From NCBI GenBank assembly GCA_031383745.1, contig JANMZX010000057.1:1-5122 (forward strand): 5,122 nt of DNA, given 5' to 3'. Below, piece after piece: positions 1 through 5,122 of the stretch. The notes below the pieces were generated by a model. The model had not been told where the DNA came from and made no database searches. It saw only the letters and a program-made list of their open reading frames with translations. Each line of letters starts with the position of its first letter. The stretch's first letter is position 1. A program made the position numbers and the translations under genes. The DNA is from CAISIP01 sp031383745. GTDB lineage: Bacteria; Pseudomonadota; Gammaproteobacteria; Burkholderiales; Burkholderiaceae_C.

Positions 1-1500
1 CCCCATATCCTGTTCATCATGGCCGACCAGATGGCAGCACCGCTGCTGCCCCTGCACGACGGCACATCGCCGATCCGCATGCCCCACGTCGGCCGGCTGG
101 CCGCAGACGGTGTGGTGTTCGACTCCGCGTATTGCAACAGCCCTCTGTGCGCGCCCTCGCGCTTTTCGCTGGTCAGCGGCCAGCTGCCGTCGAAGATCGG
201 CGCGTATGACAACGCCGCCGACTTCCCGGCCGACGTGCCCACCTATGCCCACTATCTGCGCCGCCTGGGCTACCGTACCGCCCTGTCAGGCAAGATGCAT
301 TTTTGCGGGCCGGACCAGTTGCATGGCTACGAGGAACGGCTGACCAGCGACATCTACCCGGCCGACTACGGCTGGGCGGTCAACTGGGACGCGCCCGATG
401 TGCGCCCGAGTTGGCACCACAACATGTCCTCGGTGCTGCAGGCGGGCACCTGTGTGCGCACCAACCAGCTCGATTTCGACGAGGAGGTGGTGTTCAAGGC
501 CCAGCAATACCTGTTCGACCATGTGCGCAACACGCCGCAGCAGCCGTTCTGCCTCACGGTATCGATGACACACCCGCACGATCCCTACACCATCCCTCAG
601 GAATTCTGGGACCTGTACCGGGACGAGGACATCCGCCTGCCGCGCATCGACATCGCGCAGGAGGCGCAGGATCCGCACTCGCAGCGCCTGCTCAAGGTGA
701 TCGACCTGTGGGGCAAGACCATGCCCGGGGAGGCCATCCGCCGTGCCCGGCGCGCGTATTTCGGCGCCTGCAGCTATATCGACTCCAACATCGGCAAGCT
801 GGTCGCGACGCTGAAGGCCTGCGGGCTGGCCGAGGACACGATCATCGTGTTCTCCGGCGACCACGGCGACATGCTGGGAGAACGCGGCCTCTGGTACAAG
901 ATGCACTGGTTCGAGGGCGCTGCACGGGTGCCGATGGTCGTGCACGCGCCGGGCCGATTCGCGCCACGCAGGGTCGCGGCATCCGTGTCCACGATCGACC
1001 TGCTGCCGACCTTCGTGGAGCTTGCCGGTGGCACGCTGGACCCGTCGCTGCCGCTGGACGGCCGCTCGCTGCTGCCGCACCTGGGTGGCGGTGCCGGCCA
1101 CGACGAGGCAATCGGCGAGTACATGGCCGAAGGCACCAACGCGCCCCTGGTCATGGTCCGGCGCGGACGCTACAAGTTCATCCATTCGCCCCGGGATCCG
1201 AGCCTGCTGTTCGACCTGCAGGCCGACCCGGACGAATTGCGCAACCTGGCGACGGCGCCCGAACACCAGCCCCTGGTGGCGGCACTGCGCGACGAGGTCG
1301 CGCGGCGCTGGGACATGCCGGCGCTGCATGCCCAGGTGCTGGCCAGCCAGCGCCGGCGCAGGTTCGTCTATGGTGCGCTGACCAAGGGCCGCCTGACGAG
1401 CTGGGACCACCAGCCGATGGTGGACGCCAGCCAGCAGTACATGCGCAACCATATCGACCTGGACGACCTGGAGCGCAGGGCGCGTTTTCCGGTTCCCTGA
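1..1500 (+). CDS. betC: Choline-sulfatase (type I sulfatase), 5'-truncated by window edge
   Basis: Hydrolyses choline-O-sulfate to choline and sulfate, supplying choline for glycine betaine synthesis or for use as a carbon, nitrogen or sulfur source; cytoplasmic in known homologues. The frame is open from base 1 and encodes PHILFI before the first in-window Met (base 19). That stretch is the conserved first beta-strand of sulfatases, so the true start lies just upstream. Numbering from that Met: Asp3-Gln4 (metal ligand region), sulfatase signature CAPSR at 44-48 with Cys44 the residue converted to formylglycine, GKMHF at 91-95, HPHDPY at 185-190, the Asp281-His282 metal site in SGDHGD, and WYKMHWFEG at 292-300. 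YDNAAD, TYAHYLRR, GPDQLHG, DIYPADYGW and the C-terminal WDHQP...QYMRNH...DLERRARFP are characteristic of choline-sulfatases rather than arylsulfatases. No formylglycine-generating enzyme, transporter or betI/betA/betB lies in the window. Family assignment is firm; substrate is inferred from family resemblance. Confidence 0.94.
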   Translation, partial: PHILFIMADQMAAPLLPLHDGTSPIRMPHVGRLAADGVVFDSAYCNSPLCAPSRFSLVSGQLPSKIGAYDNAADFPADVPTYAHYLRRLGYRTALSGKMHFCGPDQLHGYEERLTSDIYPADYGWAVNWDAPDVRPSWHHNMSSVLQAGTCVRTNQLDFDEEVVFKAQQYLFDHVRNTPQQPFCLTVSMTHPHDPYTIPQEFWDLYRDEDIRLPRIDIAQEAQDPHSQRLLKVIDLWGKTMPGEAIRRARRAYFGACSYIDSNIGKLVATLKACGLAEDTIIVFSGDHGDMLGERGLWYKMHWFEGAARVPMVVHAPGRFAPRRVAASVSTIDLLPTFVELAGGTLDPSLPLDGRSLLPHLGGGAGHDEAIGEYMAEGTNAPLVMVRRGRYKFIHSPRDPSLLFDLQADPDELRNLATAPEHQPLVAALRDEVARRWDMPALHAQVLASQRRRRFVYGALTKGRLTSWDHQPMVDASQQYMRNHIDLDDLERRARFPVP

Positions 1501-1568
1501 GCCCGCTGGCGGCGCTGTGGCCCGGGTCCCGCGCGCGCGGCCGGTGCGGTCCGCGGAGTCGCGGCGGG

Positions 1569-2654
1569 TCACTGCGCCAGGCTGCGCAGGGCCCTGTTGG
1601 TGAGTTCATCCGCCCGGTCGACAACCTGCTTCTTCCAGCGGTCGGTATCCAGGTAGAACACGTCGCGCAGGCGCCGCTTGATGGCGCGTCCCTGCTCGCT
1701 GTCTGGCTGCCCGCGGGCATGCAGCCAGTGATCGGCGCGCAGTGCGGCACGCACCTCGGGCGACGGCAGGGTGCCGAATTCGATGCCGATCACGGGCCCG
1801 CTCTTGCCCGCGTCATAAAGGGGCCGGAACGGCAGCCCGATGTGGCCGTGCAAGGGAGTGGATTGCCCGGTACCGCGTTCCAGCCAGGTCACGTCGTCAC
1901 CGAGCCATCGCTGGCACTCGGCGAACGCCTCGTCGGTAGGTTTGCCAACGTAGCTGGCTTCGCCATACCCGGCAGGGCCAAGCCCGGTATGGATGTCGAA
2001 GAAGCAGAAACGCCGCGCGCCGGCCAGCTCGGAGCCGATCAGGCTGTGCAAGGTGCGGTTCGACCAGGTCGGTCCCGTGCCGCCATAGAACAGGCCATCG
2101 GGATAGGCATACTGGCCGCCCGCCATGGCCTGGTGCAATGCGCGGTCGCCGTGCTGCACGCGGAACTGCTCCAGCGCCGCGTCGGCGGCCGCGCGCTCAG
2201 GGCCGTCGATCGCCTGCGGGATGACCCACTGGTGGATCTGCGCGTAACCCGCATTGACCGGCGACGCCACACCGGTTGGGCCGAAGTTGCGGTTCAGGTC
2301 GACGTTGTCTTCGGTCACGCGCCGGGTCCAGGCAAAACCGTGCGGGTTGATGGCATGCGTCATCAGCAGGGCCACACCGGGTGGAAGCCGGCGCGGCCAG
2401 CCCAGCGCCATCATGGCGATCTGCACACCGGAGCCGCAATACCCTTCCACGCCATGGGTGGCGGAATTGATCCACAACACGGACTGCGCGTCGTCGGCTC
2501 CGAACCGTGCCACGTCGCAGGCGAGCGCTTCGCCCGCCGGACCCTGCAACGGATGATCGATCGCCGTCAGCCGGGCACCCGCCGCTGCCGCGGTCACCCG
2601 GAATTTCGCGCGGGCCTCGGCGTAACTCTGGGAAAAGGCATCGGACGGGTTCAT
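1569..2654 (-). CDS. DUF2817 / M14-like zinc hydrolase (putative metallopeptidase)
   Basis: Predicted 361-residue zinc-dependent hydrolase of the DUF2817 family, related to M14 carboxypeptidases and the aspartoacylase group; the physiological substrate is unknown. Visible motifs: ATHGVEG at 65-71 supplies the first zinc pair His67 and Glu70; NPHGFAWTRR at 103-112; VDLNRNF at 118-124 carries the Asn-Arg pair that in M14 enzymes contacts the substrate carboxylate; DIHTGLG at 220-226 supplies the third ligand His222; IEFGT at 291-295 contains Glu292, a candidate catalytic base. I see no signal peptide or membrane segment, so it is probably cytoplasmic. The frame is open 16 codons further upstream to an ATG at 2702, but 2654 is preferred because a GGGAG ribosome binding site sits four bases before it and the extra residues (MRYWPASRKS...) do not look like the family. 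It converges with the sulfatase gene and is probably transcribed alone. Residues are intact, so it should be active. Confidence 0.9.
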   Translation of the reverse strand: MNPSDAFSQSYAEARAKFRVTAAAAGARLTAIDHPLQGPAGEALACDVARFGADDAQSVLWINSATHGVEGYCGSGVQIAMMALGWPRRLPPGVALLMTHAINPHGFAWTRRVTEDNVDLNRNFGPTGVASPVNAGYAQIHQWVIPQAIDGPERAAADAALEQFRVQHGDRALHQAMAGGQYAYPDGLFYGGTGPTWSNRTLHSLIGSELAGARRFCFFDIHTGLGPAGYGEASYVGKPTDEAFAECQRWLGDDVTWLERGTGQSTPLHGHIGLPFRPLYDAGKSGPVIGIEFGTLPSPEVRAALRADHWLHARGQPDSEQGRAIKRRLRDVFYLDTDRWKKQVVDRADELTNRALRSLAQ

Positions 2655-2658
2655 GGCG

Positions 2659-2663
2659 CTCCC
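2659..2663 (-). promoter_or_regulatory. Ribosome binding site of the DUF2817 gene
   Basis: Read on the minus strand, GGGAG lies four bases before the ATG at 2654. It is the reason for choosing that start over the upstream in-frame ATG at 2702. Confidence 0.6.
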
Positions 2664-2689
2664 GGGCTGACAAGACTTTCTGGACGCGG

Positions 2690-2706
2690 GCCAGTATCGC
2701 ACTGGC
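2690..2706. promoter_or_regulatory. 17-base inverted repeat, possible operator for the DUF2817 gene
   Basis: GCCAGT-ATCGC-ACTGGC is a perfect 6-base inverted repeat around a 5-base spacer, 36-52 bases upstream of the DUF2817 start. On the minus strand the element contains GATACT (2698-2693), a plausible -10 hexamer; no good -35 lies at 16-18 bases. A dyad overlapping a -10 box would suit a repressor site. It is not followed by a T-run on either strand, so an intrinsic terminator is less likely. Neither the promoter nor the operator role is proven, and a 6-base arm can arise by chance in GC-rich DNA. Confidence 0.3.
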
Positions 2707-2762
2707 AGCGTGCCCGGTCCTGCGGTTTGCGTCGCGCCGTCAGTAGCGCCCGCCGGTGGTGC

Positions 2763-3056
2763 TCAACACGCTGCGAGGTGGCTGGCCACGACCAGCTCGA
2801 CCTTCGCCTGCTGCACAGCGCGCACAGGCGCGAGCGGCCGGCCGATGATGTTGCGGTTGGTGCCGATGCTTCCGCCAGGTCCCATGGCCATGCCACCAAC
2901 CTGGAAACCGCGGATCCCTTGCGCCGGTCCGAATTCCGCGAGCGGTGCCAGGGCGTCGAGATAGCGCGCGCCATCGGCCTCGAGCGGGGTGATCAGGGCC
3001 GGGAAGACGCCGGCCAGCGGATACGTCGCAGGGGATAGGGTAAACCCGTCCCGCAC
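2763..3056 (-). pseudogene. Internally deleted remnant of an NAL/DHDPS-family aldolase
   Basis: A minus-strand frame of about 97 codons resembles two separated parts of the N-acetylneuraminate lyase / dihydrodipicolinate synthase family. Numbered from a GTG at 3056, residues 13-28 (PLAGVFPALITPLEAD) match the N-terminal strand (GVxxALxTPF in the family), and 46-55 (QGIRGFQVGG) match the segment leading to the substrate-binding GSTGE loop. The frame then passes directly to GGSIGTNRNIIG (61-72), which resembles the C-terminal-half motif GGIGSTYNIMG of E. coli NanA. The intervening 140 or so residues, including the catalytic Tyr and Schiff-base Lys, are absent, as is the normal C-terminal end after about 25 more residues. 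Full-length members have about 300 residues. No ATG or clear ribosome binding site precedes it; the GTG is only a nominal boundary, and recognisable homology starts near 3023. The homology was recognised by eye. A short functional protein is possible but unlikely because the active site is gone. Confidence 0.6.
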
Positions 3057-3173
3057 AGCCGTGCCGGCAATTGACGCACGTCGGCGTCGCGCCGCCGCCG
3101 CCCGCCTAAACTCTGGCCTCTGCGCCGCCGCGACCCGCTGCCCGCTCCATCCCTTCACGATCCGGACCCCGCC
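3057..3173 (+). promoter_or_regulatory. fadH leader and presumed promoter region
   Basis: This gap between the aldolase remnant and fadH should hold the fadH promoter. TAAACT at 3107-3112 is the best -10-like hexamer and the only AT-rich spot near the gene; it would give a leader of roughly 55 bases. TTGACG at 3071-3076 looks like a -35 but is 30 bases from that hexamer, too far to pair with it. The leader is pyrimidine-rich, and the only Shine-Dalgarno-like bases are CGGA at 3163-3166, seven bases before the ATG. TGCCGGCA at 3062-3069 is an 8-base palindrome of unknown meaning. I saw no recognisable fatty-acid regulator (FadR or PsrA) site. Confidence 0.25.
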
Positions 3174-5122
3174 ATGACGACCTACCCGCACCTGCTCGCC
3201 CCGCTCGACCTGGGCTTCACCACCCTGAAGAACCGCGTCATCATGGGCTCGATGCATGTGGGGCTGGAAGAGGCCAAGGACGGTTTCGCGCGCATGGCGG
3301 CTTTTTATGCCGAACGCGCGCGCGGTGGCGTGGGCCTGATCGTCACCGGCGGCATTGCGCCCAACGACATGGGCCGGCCGATGCCAGGGGGCGCCTGCAT
3401 GACGACCCAGGCTGAAGCCGACAAACACCGGGTGGTGACGCAGGCGGTGCACGACGCCGGCGGCAAGATCGCGATGCAGATCCTGCACTTCGGCCGATAC
3501 GCCTACCACCCCGAACTCGTCGCGCCCAGCGCACTGAAGGCGCCGATCAGCCCGTTTCGTCCGCGTGCGCTGACCAGCGAGGAGGTCGAGCAGACCATCG
3601 AGGACTACGTGCGCGCGGCGGCGCTGGCGCAGGGCGCCGGATACGACGGCGTCGAGATCATGGGCTCCGAGGGTTACCTCATCAACGAGTTCATCGCGCA
3701 GCAGACCAACCAGCGCGACGACACCTGGGGCGGCAGCTTTGCCAACCGCATCCGTTTCCCGCTGGAGATCGTGCGCCGCACCCGGGCCCGTGTGGGGCGC
3801 GATTTCATCATCGTCTTTCGCCTGTCGATGCTCGACCTGGTCGAGGGCGGCTCAAGCCTGGACGAGGTGGTGCAGCTGGCACAGGCACTGGAAGCCGCGG
3901 GCGTGAGCATCCTGAACACCGGCATCGGCTGGCACGAGGCACGTATCCCCACCATCGCGACCAAGGTGCCGCGCGCCGCATACGCCTGGGTCACGCAGCG
4001 GCTCAAGGGCACGGTGAACATCCCGCTGGTGGCCACCAACCGCATCAACACGCCCGAGGTGGCCGAGCAGGTGCTGGCCGACGGCATGGCCGACATGGTG
4101 TCGATGGCGCGCCCGTTCCTGGCCGACGCGGATTTCATGCGCAAGGCCGCCGAGGGCCGCGCCGACGAGATCAACACCTGCATCGGCTGCAACCAGGCCT
4201 GCCTGGACCATACCTTCGGCGGCAAGATCACCTCCTGCCTGGTCAATCCACGCGCCTGCCACGAGACCCTGATGGTGGAGCGCCCCGCCCCGAGCCGGGA
4301 GCGCATCGCCGTCGTCGGCGCGGGGCCGGCCGGGCTGGCGTTCGCCACCACCGCCGCGCGCCGCGGTTTCGACGTGACGCTGTTCGACGCCGCCAGCGAG
4401 ATCGGCGGACAGTTCAACATTGCCAAGCAGGTGCCCGGCAAGGAGGAGTTTTTCGAGACGCTGCGGTATTTCGGCAAGCAACTCCAACTGACCGGTGTGC
4501 AGGTCCATCTGAACCGCCGCGTGGCGGCTGCGGACCTGACCGCCGCCGGTTTCCGCCAGGTGGTGCTGGCCACCGGCGTGCGCCCGCGCACCCCCGCCAT
4601 CGAGGGCATCACGCACCCGAAGGTGCTGGGCTACCTAGACGTGCTGCGCGACAAGCGTGCGGTCGGGCAGACCGTGGCCCTGATCGGTGCCGGCGGCATC
4701 GGGTTCGACGTGGCTGAATACCTGCTGCACGAAGGCACCAGCCCCAGCCTGGACGCGGCCAAGTTCTTTGCCGAATGGGGCGTGGACACCGGCTACACGC
4801 AGCGCGGCGGGCTCACGCCGGCCCACATCGATCCGAGCCCGCGCCAGGTCACCCTGCTGCAGCGCAAGGCCAGCAAGGTGGGGGATGGCCTGGGCAAGAC
4901 CACCGGCTGGATCCACCGCACCTCGCTGAAGAACCGGCAGGTGGACATGCAGAACGGCGTGACCTACCGCAAGGTGGATGACGCCGGCCTGCACATCACA
5001 ACCCATGGCACCGACAGCATCATCCCTGCCGACACCGTCGTGGTGTGCGCGGGCCAGGACCCGCAGCGTGAACTGCAAGCCGGATTGCTGGCGGCGGGCT
5101 GCACCGTCCACCTGATCGGCGG
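3174..5122 (+). CDS. fadH: NADPH-dependent 2,4-dienoyl-CoA reductase, 3'-truncated by window edge
   Basis: Reduces 2,4-dienoyl-CoA with NADPH, allowing beta-oxidation of unsaturated fatty acids with double bonds at even positions; cytoplasmic iron-sulfur flavoenzyme. The window encodes 649 full residues; E. coli FadH has about 672, so roughly the last 20 are missing. Residues 1 to about 330 form the FMN-binding old-yellow-enzyme barrel (PLDLGFTTLKNRV at 10-22, MGSMH at 24-28), with Tyr168 in GSEGYLINEF and His254 in GIGWHEARIP matching the E. coli catalytic Tyr166 and His252. The 4Fe-4S ligands are Cys336, Cys339, Cys343 (CIGCNQAC) and Cys355. The FAD domain begins at VGAGPAG (381-387), with SEIGGQFNIAKQ at 408-419. 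The NADP(H) domain has IGAGGIGFD at 504-512, followed by LQRKASKVGDGLGKTTGWIHR at 562-582. The ATG at 3174 is chosen because the protein then begins exactly like known FadH (M-x-x-Y-P-x-L-x-A-P-L-D-L-G). All cofactor and catalytic residues are intact, so it should be functional. It appears to be transcribed on its own in this window. Confidence 0.97.
   Translation, partial: MTTYPHLLAPLDLGFTTLKNRVIMGSMHVGLEEAKDGFARMAAFYAERARGGVGLIVTGGIAPNDMGRPMPGGACMTTQAEADKHRVVTQAVHDAGGKIAMQILHFGRYAYHPELVAPSALKAPISPFRPRALTSEEVEQTIEDYVRAAALAQGAGYDGVEIMGSEGYLINEFIAQQTNQRDDTWGGSFANRIRFPLEIVRRTRARVGRDFIIVFRLSMLDLVEGGSSLDEVVQLAQALEAAGVSILNTGIGWHEARIPTIATKVPRAAYAWVTQRLKGTVNIPLVATNRINTPEVAEQVLADGMADMVSMARPFLADADFMRKAAEGRADEINTCIGCNQACLDHTFGGKITSCLVNPRACHETLMVERPAPSRERIAVVGAGPAGLAFATTAARRGFDVTLFDAASEIGGQFNIAKQVPGKEEFFETLRYFGKQLQLTGVQVHLNRRVAAADLTAAGFRQVVLATGVRPRTPAIEGITHPKVLGYLDVLRDKRAVGQTVALIGAGGIGFDVAEYLLHEGTSPSLDAAKFFAEWGVDTGYTQRGGLTPAHIDPSPRQVTLLQRKASKVGDGLGKTTGWIHRTSLKNRQVDMQNGVTYRKVDDAGLHITTHGTDSIIPADTVVVCAGQDPQRELQAGLLAAGCTVHLIG

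Noticed and set aside
1501..1568. Possible bidirectional terminator between the convergent genes, including the 12-base palindrome CCGCGCGCGCGG at 1529-1540
   Set aside because: The palindrome has no loop and no T-run follows on either strand. It looks like a simple CG run in GC-rich DNA.
286..1572. A 428-codon minus-strand open frame opposite the sulfatase gene
   Set aside because: It is the antisense shadow of the choline-sulfatase frame, with no family resemblance and composition dictated by the other strand.
303..3038. A 911-codon plus-strand open frame running across the sulfatase gene, the DUF2817 gene and the remnant
   Set aside because: Its product is low-complexity Arg/Ala/Gly/Pro sequence with no recognisable domain, and it overlaps well-supported genes in other frames. 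Long spurious frames are expected in DNA this GC-rich.
3032..3051. Hairpin GGGTAAACCC with partly complementary flanks
   Set aside because: The stem is only three uninterrupted pairs, with mismatched flanks and no T-run, so it is not convincing as a terminator or regulatory RNA.
3091..3105. Short GCC-rich run upstream of fadH
   Set aside because: It is too short and imperfect to call a repeat array, and is ordinary low complexity for this composition.
3057..3509. N-terminal extension of the aldolase remnant, which is open upstream to an ATG at 3509
   Set aside because: The extension is antisense to fadH and its leader, and resembles no protein; only the part after about 3023 resembles the aldolase family.
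3674..4616. Two overlapping minus-strand frames of 312 and 254 codons opposite fadH
   Set aside because: They lie entirely within the highly conserved fadH coding sequence and show no protein motifs of their own.

Overview
The window comes from a high-GC proteobacterial chromosome. GC-rich codon third positions and long spurious antisense frames point that way, and a Burkholderiales-like betaproteobacterium is my best guess, inferred from composition and gene types only. Three substantial genes and one gene remnant account for almost all of the DNA. Nothing suggests a mobile element, prophage, CRISPR array or RNA gene.

Positions 1-1500 (+) hold nearly all of a choline-sulfatase (BetC type), which releases choline from choline-O-sulfate. 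Its first few codons lie left of the window. Positions 1569-2654 (-) hold a DUF2817 / M14-like zinc hydrolase, convergent with the sulfatase across a 68-base gap. Positions 2655-3173 lack an intact gene. They hold a 17-base inverted repeat upstream of the DUF2817 gene, a minus-strand remnant of an N-acetylneuraminate lyase / dihydrodipicolinate synthase (NAL/DHDPS) family gene (about 2763-3056) that appears to have lost its catalytic middle, and the short leader of the next gene. Positions 3174-5122 (+) hold 2,4-dienoyl-CoA reductase FadH, missing only about its last 20 residues at the right edge.

The genes do not form one pathway. The sulfatase feeds choline/glycine betaine metabolism or sulfur scavenging, FadH serves beta-oxidation of unsaturated fatty acids, and the DUF2817 protein is a hydrolase of unknown substrate. 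Strand layout (+, -, -, +) implies at least three transcription units. I found no convincing undescribed system. The most interesting item is the apparently in-frame, internally deleted lyase remnant, followed by the inverted repeat that could be an operator for the DUF2817 gene.
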